Positions 19,418 to 27,220 of a stretch of DNA of 64,000 bases are shown in pieces. This stretch comes from Flavivirga abyssicola (GTDB taxonomy: Bacteria > Bacteroidota > Bacteroidia > Flavobacteriales > Flavobacteriaceae): assembly GCF_030540775.2 (NCBI RefSeq), contig NZ_CP141266.1, forward strand, positions 3,955,001-4,019,000, read 5' to 3'. The first letter of the stretch is position 1. Each line of letters begins with the position of its first letter. The translations under genes and the position numbers were made by a program. The notes below the pieces were generated by a model, which worked only from the letters and a program-made list of their open reading frames with translations, did no database searches and was not told the origin of the DNA.

Positions 19418-19945
19418 ATGAAAAAATTTTTACTGTTAGCAATCCTATTTAGTTTTTCAATTTATGGCTTTTCTCAAGATGTAAAATATGGTGTTAGAGG
19501 AGGTCTTAATATTTCAAACTTAGACTTCGATAATACTACTGGTGTCATAAATGAGCATAGGAATAGTATGTATATTGGTTTTTTTGCAAACATCGGTTTA
19601 TCTAAAACAATCTCTGTAATGCCAGAAATACAGTTTTCTGCTGAAGGAGCCAATGCAGAACCTTTACATTTGGATTATATACAAGCGCCAATTTTCTTAA
19701 AGTTTAGATTGAGTGAAAAAATTCATATAGGAGCTGGACCACAGGTTGGGCTTAAAGTACACAAAGAAGAAGATGGTGTTAAGAATTTTGCTTATTCTGG
19801 TGTTGCCGGTGTAGAATATAAAATCAACTATGCCATATTTGCAGATGTACGATATACATATGGTTTCTCCAATATTTTTGACGACGATTTATTAGTTGAA
19901 GCCAAAAACTCAAATATACAAATAGGTATAGGTTATAAATTTTAA
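19418..19945 (+). CDS. Outer-membrane beta-barrel protein (porin family)
   Basis: 175 residues with a signal peptide (IYGFSQD, cleavage near residue 20) and a small eight-strand-type barrel. Alternating strands begin with VKYGVRGGLNISN and end in the aromatic C-terminal strand IQIGIGYKF. Fits the OMP_b-brl_2 group common in Bacteroidota; function unknown. It converges with miaE: the last codons share the palindrome TTAA, so the two stop codons overlap by four bases and no separate terminator is visible. Confidence 0.82.
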   Translation: MKKFLLLAILFSFSIYGFSQDVKYGVRGGLNISNLDFDNTTGVINEHRNSMYIGFFANIGLSKTISVMPEIQFSAEGANAEPLHLDYIQAPIFLKFRLSEKIHIGAGPQVGLKVHKEEDGVKNFAYSGVAGVEYKINYAIFADVRYTYGFSNIFDDDLLVEAKNSNIQIGIGYKF

Positions 19946-20523
19946 CCGTGTATAGCTTCTGTATTGCCTAGGTTAGACATAATTTTCGCTTCATATTCAA
20001 GAAGTTGTTGCCATTTGGCATTAACTTCTTTTTTATTTCCATATTTACGGGCAAAACCTAAAAACATAGTGTAATGATTGGCTTCGCTAACCATTAAATT
20101 CCTGTAAAAGGTAGCCAATTCTTTATCTTGAAGCTCTTCTGAAAGTAATCTGAAACGTTCACAGCTTCTTGCTTCAATTAATGCAGCATATAGTAAACGA
20201 TGTACTAGTTGCGTCGTTCTGCTACCTCCTTTAGGGAAGAATTTTACAAGCTGAATGACATAATCATCGCGCCTATCACGTCCAAGAACCCACCCTCGTT
20301 CAATAATTTTATCATGTACCATTTTAAAATGACTCATTTCCTCCTTTACTAAAGCTGTCATTTCTTGTACTAATTCCGTGTATTCCGGAAAGCTTACAAT
20401 AAGGGAAATGGCTGTACTTGTTGCTTTTTGTTCGCAAAAAGCATGGTCTGTAAGTATTTCTTCAATATTTTTTTCTACAATGTTTACCCAACGTGGATCT
20501 GTTGGAAGTTTAAGTCCTAGCAT
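19942..20523 (-). CDS. miaE: tRNA-(ms2io6A) hydroxylase
   Basis: A 193-residue non-haem di-iron monooxygenase of the ferritin-like fold that hydroxylates the isopentenyl group at A37 of tRNAs reading UNN codons. Family signatures: LPTDPRWV near the start, DHAFCEQKATSTAISLI, KEEMSHFKMVHDKI and EARSCERFRLL with SEANHYTMF, supplying the Glu and ExxH iron ligands. Third gene of the dnaX unit, two bases after the lipoprotein gene. The stop overlaps the convergent beta-barrel gene by four bases. Confidence 0.93.
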   Translation of the reverse strand: MLGLKLPTDPRWVNIVEKNIEEILTDHAFCEQKATSTAISLIVSFPEYTELVQEMTALVKEEMSHFKMVHDKIIERGWVLGRDRRDDYVIQLVKFFPKGGSRTTQLVHRLLYAALIEARSCERFRLLSEELQDKELATFYRNLMVSEANHYTMFLGFARKYGNKKEVNAKWQQLLEYEAKIMSNLGNTEAIHG

Positions 20524-20525
20524 TA

Positions 20526-21095
20526 TTAAATAGTATTAGAAAAAATATGTACTTCTTCAATTTGTATGGTTCCAAATTCATCAATTTTAAGAGTGAAATC
20601 TTTGCATTTATCTGTATTTGGAACACAAAAAGAAGTATTTAAGCAAAGTGTGTTTTTATTAGAGGCCTCATGATCTACCCATACAAATTGCATAATGGCA
20701 CTTGCCCAAAATGAAGCGTTCTCAAACTCATAAAAAAGTCTTTTGTTAATTAAGCTTTTATTGATAATAACATTGTCTTTTGATACAAGAAGCTGTGCTT
20801 CAAAATTTTTGTGATGAATTTTAGCTATAGAGTCATTTTTCAATGTTCTGGATTCTAAAACAAAATCATTTTCTAAAGAATGATAGCTCATTTTAATCTT
20901 AAACCCATTGCTTAAAATAGTATCTGTTTTAATTTCAGTATATGTTTTTGGAACAAACTTTATCTCTTCAGTAAAGGACTCTAAAAGTTTATTTTCTTTT
21001 AAAACTTCCGCGTTAGTTTTATATTTCCTTTCTCTACCATTGCAGCTTGTTAAGGTTATGATAGAAGTTAAAATAATAAAAATTAATATTCTCAT
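20526..21095 (-). CDS. Lipoprotein of unknown function, possibly DUF4738
   Basis: 189 residues with a lipoprotein signal (IITLTSC, acylated Cys at 18). The core is beta-rich (TDTILSNGFKIKMSYHSLEND, AQLLVSKDNVIINKS), with a late Cys-containing stretch (NTLCLNTSFCVPNTDKC). The TILSNGFKI segment recalls the DUF4738 lipoproteins of Bacteroidota, but I cannot confirm this. It lies between dnaX (10-bp gap) and miaE (2-bp gap) and is probably co-transcribed; no functional link to either is evident. Confidence 0.6.
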   Translation of the reverse strand: MRILIFIILTSIITLTSCNGRERKYKTNAEVLKENKLLESFTEEIKFVPKTYTEIKTDTILSNGFKIKMSYHSLENDFVLESRTLKNDSIAKIHHKNFEAQLLVSKDNVIINKSLINKRLFYEFENASFWASAIMQFVWVDHEASNKNTLCLNTSFCVPNTDKCKDFTLKIDEFGTIQIEEVHIFSNTI

Positions 21096-21105
21096 TTTAA
21101 ACAGT

Positions 21106-22839
21106 TTATATATCTAAATCGAAAGTCTTTCTTAATATATCAATATTAGAATTTTTCTCTTTTAATTTTTCAAACTTCTCCGCGGTAGTATAAGCATATT
21201 TTTTCTCCATGACTTCGTTTATACTAATCGATAAGCTAATGTCATAGTTGTTTAAAGACTTTCTAATATAAGCCAAAAGATCATATTGGTTACGTTCTAC
21301 CTCAACCTTATTTGTGGCGTTTGGAAACTCTAAATAAACCGTTGTTTCTTTAACTTTTGGAGTATCTATAGACAATATTGAAGCTAAATTATGTTTCCCT
21401 TTACCTCTTATTATTTCGATATAAGTATTCCAAACATTTACAAGTTCTTTCTCAGTAAAACTTTCTTTAGGTAAATCTTCTTCTTCTATAACAACATCCA
21501 TTTGTTTAATAAGATGTTCTTTTTTAGCTTTTATGCTACTTAATGAAAGACCAGAAGCTCGTTTGGTTTCTTTTTTTAAAATTATTGTTGGAGGCTCATT
21601 AACTTGAAAAGCTTTTATTTTATTTGAATAAGTTGATTCAGTCTTAGTATTTTCCTCTATTGAATTGTCGGCAACTGAATTATTTTGTTCTTGCTTAGGA
21701 GCTGTTACTGGAACAGGAGTAACCCCTTTCTTTTTAAAGTAAGAAGCTGGAATTATGTAATGTCTGCTATTTTTTTTTTCTCCATCAAAAGTGATAGAGG
21801 CAAGCTGCATTAAACATAACTCGATAAGTAAGCGCTGATTTTTGCTGGTTTTGTATTTGAGATCGCAATCGTTTGCTAGATTTATGCCTTGAAGGAGGAA
21901 CTCTTGTGAAGCTTTTTTAGATTGTTCTAAGTATTTCGTTTTGGTTTGTTCTCCTACTTCTAGTAATTCGATAGTTTCAGGCGTTTTAGTTACTAATAAA
22001 TCTCTAAAATGAGATGCTAATCCAGAGATATAATGATGTCCATCAAACCCTTTAGACAATGTATTATTGAATTGTAGTAGCAATTCCGGAATCTTATTTT
22101 CTAAAATTAAATCCGTACTTGTAAAATAGGTTTCGTAGTCAAGTACATTTAAATTCTCCGTAACTGCTTGCCTGGTTAGATTTTTACCCGAAAAACTTAC
22201 CACTCTATCAAAAATAGATAGGGCGTCACGCATAGCACCATCTGCTTTTTGAGCTATAATATGTAACGCATCATCATCTGCAGTGACACCTTGTTCTTCT
22301 GCAATAAATTTTAAATATTCTTTAGCATCTTTTACGGTAATGCGTTTAAAATCGAAAATCTGACAACGCGATAAAATAGTTGGAATTATTTTATGTTTTT
22401 CAGTAGTTGCTAAAATAAAAATACAATGTTTAGGCGGTTCTTCCAATGTTTTAAGAAACGCGTTAAAAGCAGCTTGAGATAGCATATGTACCTCATCAAT
22501 AATGTACACTTTGTATTTTCCAACCTGAGGTGGTATACGAACCTGATCTGTTAAACTCCTAATGTCATCAACAGAATTGTTTGAAGCTGCATCTAGTTCA
22601 AAAATATTAAATGCAAAATCTTCATCATTAGTTTCGGTACCATCACTGTTAATCATTTTAGCGAGAATACGCGCACAAGTTGTTTTACCTACACCACGAG
22701 GCCCTGTAAAGAGTAGGGCTTGAGCTAAATGGTTATTGTCTATTGCATTCAGTAAAGTATTTGTAATAGCCTGTTGTCCCACAACATCTTTAAATGTTTG
22801 TGGTCTATATTTTCTGGCTGATACTACAAAGTGTTCCAA
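21106..22839 (-). CDS. dnaX: DNA polymerase III subunit gamma/tau
   Basis: Clamp-loader ATPase of the replicative polymerase, 577 residues. N-terminal AAA+ module: RKYRPQTFKDVVGQ (9-21), Walker A GPRGVGKT (46-53), Walker B IIDEVH (113-118), sensor LATTE (143-147) and the SRC arginine-finger motif (157-159). The four-Cys zinc module normally inserted after the Walker A helix is missing; residues ~61-78 are an acidic loop (SDGTETNDEDFAFN). This appears to be usual in Flavobacteriia. The C-terminal half is linker plus a tau-like domain. First gene of a unit with a lipoprotein gene and miaE. Confidence 0.95.
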   Translation of the reverse strand: MEHFVVSARKYRPQTFKDVVGQQAITNTLLNAIDNNHLAQALLFTGPRGVGKTTCARILAKMINSDGTETNDEDFAFNIFELDAASNNSVDDIRSLTDQVRIPPQVGKYKVYIIDEVHMLSQAAFNAFLKTLEEPPKHCIFILATTEKHKIIPTILSRCQIFDFKRITVKDAKEYLKFIAEEQGVTADDDALHIIAQKADGAMRDALSIFDRVVSFSGKNLTRQAVTENLNVLDYETYFTSTDLILENKIPELLLQFNNTLSKGFDGHHYISGLASHFRDLLVTKTPETIELLEVGEQTKTKYLEQSKKASQEFLLQGINLANDCDLKYKTSKNQRLLIELCLMQLASITFDGEKKNSRHYIIPASYFKKKGVTPVPVTAPKQEQNNSVADNSIEENTKTESTYSNKIKAFQVNEPPTIILKKETKRASGLSLSSIKAKKEHLIKQMDVVIEEEDLPKESFTEKELVNVWNTYIEIIRGKGKHNLASILSIDTPKVKETTVYLEFPNATNKVEVERNQYDLLAYIRKSLNNYDISLSISINEVMEKKYAYTTAEKFEKLKEKNSNIDILRKTFDLDI

Positions 22840-22910
22840 TTTTGCTGAATTTACCTGTATTAACTTGTTTTAATACTTAGCATTTATTTGATGCTGATTA
22901 TAATGTTTAA

Positions 22911-22918
22911 CAAAGTTA
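22911..22918 (-). promoter_or_regulatory. Candidate -7 promoter element for dnaX
   Basis: CAAAGTTA on the plus strand reads TAACTTTG on the minus strand, matching TAnnTTTG, 72 bp upstream of the dnaX start. No convincing -33 element. Confidence 0.4.
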
Positions 22919-23038
22919 AAAATTCAACTTAAAATTAAAGATAAAGCACATAAAATTTAAAACGAGTTATTAACAAATTTCAAAAATAAGTCTACAAAGC
23001 AAAAGTATTTTAAAGTAAATGAATAGTTCTGCTTATTT

Positions 23039-23071
23039 TTTGATATTTAAAATTTCTTTATTGTAATTTTG
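23039..23071 (+). promoter_or_regulatory. rnpB promoter
   Basis: TTTG at 23039-23042 and TAATTTTG at 23064-23071 with a 21-base spacer match the Bacteroidota -33/-7 pattern. The predicted start, about six bases beyond, coincides with the first bases of the RNase P P1 helix. This is the best promoter in the window. Confidence 0.7.
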
Positions 23072-23074
23072 CGC

Positions 23075-23480
23075 TTAAGTAGATTGCCTTATCGCTCTTG
23101 TGCTGAATTTGTTTCATAATCATTTTTTTATTGGCTATATAGTTGATTTGAAAAGGTACTGAAACAAGTTCAGTGCTGGGGAGGAAAGTCCGAACACCGT
23201 AGTGCAACATAGTGGTTAATTACCACCAGTCGTGAGGCTAGGAAAAGTGCAACAGAAAGTATGTACAGGTTATGCTGTAGTGAAATCAGGTAAACTCTAT
23301 GTGGTGCAATGTCATGTAAACCAGTGTTTGAGGGCTGCACGCTCGATGCTGGAGGGTAGGCAGCTAAAGTATATTGGTAACAATATACTCAGATAAATGA
23401 TAAGGTATTCTTGTGTTTGTTTTTAAGCAATTTTGAAACAAGTTCAGGATGAACAGAATTCGGCTTATAGATTTACTTGA
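23075..23480 (+). ncRNA. rnpB: RNase P RNA, bacterial class A
   Basis: Catalytic RNA that matures the 5' ends of tRNAs. The universally conserved block GAGGAAAGTCCGAACACC is at 23181-23198, the CAGAAAG element near 23252, and the closing ACAGAATTCGGCTTATAG at about 23453-23470. The ends were set by the P1 helix: TTAAGTAGAT at 23075-23084 pairs with ATTTACTTGA at 23471-23480 (ten pairs, two of them G-U). A GAAACAAGTTCAG motif appears twice (about 23161 and 23436) in separate helices. Identity is certain; the exact ends could shift by a few bases. Confidence 0.95.
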
Positions 23481-23486
23481 ATATAA

Positions 23487-23519
23487 ATAAACCCTTTTCT
23501 ATTATAGAAAAGGGTTTAT
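23487..23519. terminator. Strong bidirectional terminator between rnpB and the 23558 gene
   Basis: ATAAACCCTTTTC pairs perfectly with GAAAAGGGTTTAT around a short loop, seven bases after rnpB and 39 bp beyond the stop of the convergent gene. Both arms give T-rich tails. Confidence 0.85.
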
Positions 23520-23557
23520 CATTAAAAATAATTGGTTAGTAATAAATATATTTTAGA

Positions 23558-24304
23558 TTATTTGGGAGAATAGGATAAATCTGGTCTCATTTCTCCACTA
23601 TATTCTTCCATTCTTGATATATTGTTTAATACTTTACTAAACGTTTCCCAACGGTCCGGACCCAAAACGTCTTCATTAGCCTTGGCTTGTGTTGCTCCAT
23701 CTATTTCATCTTTAGCAGCAACAGATACCAGATAATAGTTTTCCATGGCTCCAAATCCATTTCGGTATATACGGTAGTAATTTGTGGATCCTTTGCTTGC
23801 AAATAGTTCTTTAACGGCTTTCATGCCTTCTTTTACCTTTTTGGCATTTTTGGGTGCATAATACATATAAAACCATTTGCGGTAGTTTTTTCCTTCTATT
23901 GCTTCTTTAGAGCCGTTTGGCATATAGCTAAGTTCTTCATCATGTACTACGATGTAAGAGCCGTGCGAATTGTAGCATTTATCATAACGTTCAAACATTT
24001 CTCCAAATTTATCTCCCATTGCCTTTGCCATATCTGCCATTGGACGTTTATCTAATTCAGCAAAGTTTTCAATAGGAGTGATATAAAAATATCTAAAATC
24101 ATTAGATACTGCCGTTACCCATTTGGTTTGTAAATTATGTTCTACAGAGGCAGCATGGAATTCTTTAGCAATTTTCTCATATTCCATCATTTTTGACGGT
24201 TTTACATTGTCTTGGTGTACCAGGAACATTTGTTGTGCTTGCGATAGGTTACATGTTAAGCATAAAATGAATGCTAGGATTAAAGTTGTTTTTAGTGCTT
24301 TCAT
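23558..24304 (-). CDS. Exported protein of unknown function
   Basis: 248 residues with a signal peptide (cleavage in NLSQAQQ, about residue 23). The mature part seems to hold two similar halves: each begins with an alpha/beta segment on a basic, amphipathic helix (VKPSKMMEYEKIAKEFHAASVEH; AKKVKEGMKAVKELFASKG) followed by a strand and an aromatic stretch (WVTAVSNDFRYFYITPI; YRIYRNGFGAMENYYLVSV). This internal repeat suggests a duplicated ferredoxin-like (ABM/Dabb-type) fold, but that is inference. It follows an NTF2-like lipoprotein gene by 29 bp, likely as a pair. Confidence 0.6.
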   Translation of the reverse strand: MKALKTTLILAFILCLTCNLSQAQQMFLVHQDNVKPSKMMEYEKIAKEFHAASVEHNLQTKWVTAVSNDFRYFYITPIENFAELDKRPMADMAKAMGDKFGEMFERYDKCYNSHGSYIVVHDEELSYMPNGSKEAIEGKNYRKWFYMYYAPKNAKKVKEGMKAVKELFASKGSTNYYRIYRNGFGAMENYYLVSVAAKDEIDGATQAKANEDVLGPDRWETFSKVLNNISRMEEYSGEMRPDLSYSPK

Positions 24305-24333
24305 AAATTTAATATTTGGTTAGTTAGTCGTTT

Positions 24334-24846
24334 TTATTCTTTTTCAGCTTCAGCTTTGGCTTTTGCAGCTGCTATGGCGGCAAATTCTTGGTTCATTGCC
24401 GTACCATCAAAATAAATGTGTTCTTCTATAATTTTCCCCTTATCGAATCGTACAGCTAAATGTACTGGTATCAATAATTCTTTATTATTTGCTGCAAATG
24501 TACCTTTGTGTGAAGCCCAGTAATAAACCCAGGTTTCATCATCTTTATCTAATACCATTTCTACGTATTCTTTATCATGATTAAAACCGTAGGTAGACAT
24601 AGCACTAGTCATAGCTTTTAAGTCATCTAGTCTTTTTTCTGCTGTTATTGGTTTAATAGAATTAACAAATATTTTTGCAGTATCGGCAAAATGGCCTTTC
24701 CATGTGTCCCAGTCACCGGTTTCATAAGCTTTAATACCGGTTTTTAACGTTTCAATTTCAGTAGATTCAGCAAAATAGCGCTGTGTTTTTTTTTCGCAAG
24801 CAATTAAAATAATCACTGTAAATAGTAATAAAAGAAGTTTTTTCAT
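24334..24846 (-). CDS. NTF2/SnoaL-like lipoprotein
   Basis: From the Met chosen here the protein is 170 residues and begins with a clean lipoprotein signal (MKKLLLLLFTVIILIAC, Cys17); a longer frame to 24882 would place 12 polar residues in front of it. The mature part matches the small cone-shaped NTF2/SnoaL fold: an IKAYETGDWDTWKGHFADTAKIFVN helix-strand opening, then WVYYWASHKG and VHLAVRFDKGKIIEEHIYFD. The C-terminus is Ala/Lys/Glu-rich. No catalytic residues can be claimed. Probably co-transcribed with the exported protein downstream. Confidence 0.72.
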   Translation of the reverse strand: MKKLLLLLFTVIILIACEKKTQRYFAESTEIETLKTGIKAYETGDWDTWKGHFADTAKIFVNSIKPITAEKRLDDLKAMTSAMSTYGFNHDKEYVEMVLDKDDETWVYYWASHKGTFAANNKELLIPVHLAVRFDKGKIIEEHIYFDGTAMNQEFAAIAAAKAKAEAEKE

Positions 24847-25018
24847 TTCGTTTATGGTTTTAAAGTTAGTGTTAGCACTCAAACTAAGCCATAAGCAATT
24901 GTGGGAAAAGATATGCTTTTAGACTCTTAATATAGTAGGGTGTAGAGTCTGGGATTTTAAAGAATAGAATCTAAAGTACTGAAAAAAAAAGAATTAACAA
25001 AAAAAGGAGCGCACTGGT

Positions 25019-25558
25019 TTAGGCTATTTCAAAAAAACTAAACATATTACCACCATAACTTTTAGAATAACTATAATGATTTAGATTAGATAAATCTGTG
25101 TGTTTGGAGTGTTCAATAATTAGAATACCATCTTCCAATAACATGTTGTTTTGAAAAACCAATTCCGGTATTTTAGAAAATTGTTCTTCTGAAAAATTAT
25201 AAGGAGGGTCTGCAAATACAACGTCAGTTTGTAAATTGGACTTTTCTAAAAATTTAAAAACATCACTTTTTATAGTATTTATAGGCATTTCAAAAGCTTC
25301 GGCAGTTTGGTTTATAAACTTAATACAGCCATAATCTTGATCTACACAAGTAATATTTTGGGTACCTCTTGATGCAAATTCATAACTTATATTACCAGTG
25401 CCAGCAAACAAATCTAAAACAGAGACCTCATCAAAATAAAACAGATTATTTAAAATATTGAATAAAGATTCTTTAGCCATATCTGTTGTTGGTCTCACCG
25501 GTAAATTTTTAGGTGCAACAATTTTTCTACTTTTATAAATACCAGAAATAATACGCAT
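25019..25558 (-). CDS. rsmD: 16S rRNA (guanine966-N2) methyltransferase
   Basis: SAM-dependent methylation of G966 in 16S rRNA. 179 residues: MRIISGIYKSRKIVAPK then RPTTDMAKESLFNIL, the SAM loop VLDLFAGTGNISYEFASRG, and the catalytic DPPY (in VVFADPPYNF). The start is the ATG overlapping the stop of the upstream gene as TGATG, typical of translational coupling; the TTG just before it is less likely. Second-to-last partner in the membrane protein-DUF3822-rsmD unit, a pairing common in Bacteroidota. Confidence 0.93.
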   Translation of the reverse strand: MRIISGIYKSRKIVAPKNLPVRPTTDMAKESLFNILNNLFYFDEVSVLDLFAGTGNISYEFASRGTQNITCVDQDYGCIKFINQTAEAFEMPINTIKSDVFKFLEKSNLQTDVVFADPPYNFSEEQFSKIPELVFQNNMLLEDGILIIEHSKHTDLSNLNHYSYSKSYGGNMFSFFEIA

Positions 25559-26379
25559 CAAAAACTTTTTATTAAAGTGAAATCTGAATGATTATACTTT
25601 GGGTTTTCATTATATGTATAGTTATCATTTCGATCACCAAAACTTATATTTCTTATATACTTATATGCAATTTGATATACATCATCGCTTTCTTTTATAT
25701 CACCAATAAAAGCTACATTTAACGTTTCAGGATTTAAATTTAATTGCTCTGCAGTAAATAAAACATAATATATAAAGTCTTCTTTTGTAGTGTATTCAAA
25801 TGTATTGTATAGTAATAGCTTACCTTTTTCTATAATTACTATTTCAAAATGATTTTTGCAAATGTTTAAATATGCTCTAGGGGTATTGGTGTTTTTCTCA
25901 ATCTGTAAAATTTCTTCAATTAGGATAGTAGAAACATGTTTAAAAGTAAAAGCTCCAAATTTGTCATATATAAAATTATTAATATTTATATAGGGAACAT
26001 AGACATTTACACTATCATTTAATACGATATCATCGTAGGTAATAAAATCCGATTTAAGAATTTTAGAATTAAATTTTAAATAATCAGCTAAACAGTCTTC
26101 TTCAAATAAGGGTTTAGGTACTAGTGTAGATAATTCATTATCATGAATTACACAGATGTTATTAAATGATTCCTGTAAATGTGATTCTGTATCGAAGATA
26201 TTTTGACAACGGTCTAAAAGCTCTAAAGGCGTCAGTCTTTTGTTAAAATCGAAGTGCTTTAAGACAGAAATATTATTGGAATCTTTTTGCAGTATAGAAA
26301 AAGAAAGTCCACTCAAACTTATTTGAATGGACAATTCTAGATTCGTTAATTTATTAGTGTTTTTATTTAACTGCGTCAT
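25558..26379 (-). CDS. DUF3822 family protein
   Basis: 273 residues, cytoplasmic. The family layout is recognisable: LELSIQISLSGLSFSILQKD at the start, a central strand-rich region (RAYLNICKNHFEIVIIEKGKLLLYNTFEY) and LNPETLNVAFIGDI. The paired halves recall an actin/ASKHA-like ATPase fold, but no ATP-binding motif is obvious. It overlaps the upstream membrane-protein gene by 17 bp and shares TGATG with rsmD, so the three are one transcription unit. Biological role unknown. Confidence 0.8.
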   Translation of the reverse strand: MTQLNKNTNKLTNLELSIQISLSGLSFSILQKDSNNISVLKHFDFNKRLTPLELLDRCQNIFDTESHLQESFNNICVIHDNELSTLVPKPLFEEDCLADYLKFNSKILKSDFITYDDIVLNDSVNVYVPYININNFIYDKFGAFTFKHVSTILIEEILQIEKNTNTPRAYLNICKNHFEIVIIEKGKLLLYNTFEYTTKEDFIYYVLFTAEQLNLNPETLNVAFIGDIKESDDVYQIAYKYIRNISFGDRNDNYTYNENPKYNHSDFTLIKSF

Positions 26380-27100
26380 AATTTGTCGGCCAATTCCCGA
26401 CAGTTTTAACTTCGTCCATAGAACCTACTACTAATTGATCTCCATTTACGCCATCAACCGAAACAATTTGGTTTTCTTGCATAAGAAGGTCCTTATTTTG
26501 GTCGAATAAAATAACATCCTTTTTAACAGAAGCTTCAAAAACAGGTATCTGTATATCGTTTTGTCCTATATATCCAGCTTGTAACTTAAATTTAGCGCCT
26601 TCTTTACCTACAGGAACATTCATCATGGATTTGTAACGATCAGAAGATTTAAATAATGAATCTTTAACAGAAACAAAACCTAAAGTATCAACTATAACAA
26701 TCTCTTTAGTAGTGTCAACTCCATATAATTTGGTTAATTGTTCATCTATAACAGTAGAATCTCTACGTTGCGTAATAGTATATTGAGCGGTGTCTATAAA
26801 TTTAATCAAGCTTTCAAAATTACCAGAAAATTTACCAGTTACTTGTTTATGAGCAAGTTGAGCATCTCTAATATCTATTAAACTTGTAATAACTTCTTTA
26901 TAACGTTTGTTTTTAAGTTTATTAAATTGAATAGGCTCATAAATGGACATGTATGTTTGATAGCCTAGATAACCAATTAATAACCAAAGTACAATTGTTA
27001 AAACAGGTTTAAGTTTTGAAGGTATGAATTTGTCAACCAGCTTTACCAAGCCGATTGTAAGCAATATCACTGCTACTGCGATAAGAATAAATGTCAACAT
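26363..27100 (-). CDS. Membrane-anchored protein of unknown function
   Basis: 245 residues. Two N-terminal transmembrane helices (about 2-20 and 32-50, ending LLIGYLGYQTY) are followed by a soluble domain with a helix (RYKEVITSLIDIRDAQLAHKQVTGKFS) and beta-rich remainder. The DAQLAHKQVTGKF...L..FI pattern resembles a pseudopilin-like helix followed by a small sheet, though no prepilin cleavage site exists. First gene of the DUF3822-rsmD unit. No catalytic motif seen. Confidence 0.6.
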   Translation of the reverse strand: MLTFILIAVAVILLTIGLVKLVDKFIPSKLKPVLTIVLWLLIGYLGYQTYMSIYEPIQFNKLKNKRYKEVITSLIDIRDAQLAHKQVTGKFSGNFESLIKFIDTAQYTITQRRDSTVIDEQLTKLYGVDTTKEIVIVDTLGFVSVKDSLFKSSDRYKSMMNVPVGKEGAKFKLQAGYIGQNDIQIPVFEASVKKDVILFDQNKDLLMQENQIVSVDGVNGDQLVVGSMDEVKTVGNWPTNYDAVK

Positions 27101-27130
27101 AGGATGTTCTATTAATTAAAAGTCTTTTCG

Positions 27131-27138
27131 CAAATCTA
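27131..27138 (-). promoter_or_regulatory. Candidate -7 promoter element for the membrane protein-DUF3822-rsmD unit
   Basis: CAAATCTA reads TAGATTTG on the minus strand, matching TAnnTTTG, 31 bp before the 27100 start codon. Confidence 0.45.
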
Positions 27139-27184
27139 CAATTTTTTTTTAACCGTAAAAACCTAAGAGAGTAAAAATCATTTC

Positions 27185-27192
27185 TATCTTTG
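27185..27192 (+). promoter_or_regulatory. Candidate -7 promoter element for the RecD-like helicase
   Basis: TATCTTTG matches TAnnTTTG, 29 bp before the start at 27221. It is divergent from, and 46 bp away from, the minus-strand element at 27131. Confidence 0.45.
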
Positions 27193-27220
27193 AATAATTT
27201 TTAATTTGTCGAAACTTTAG

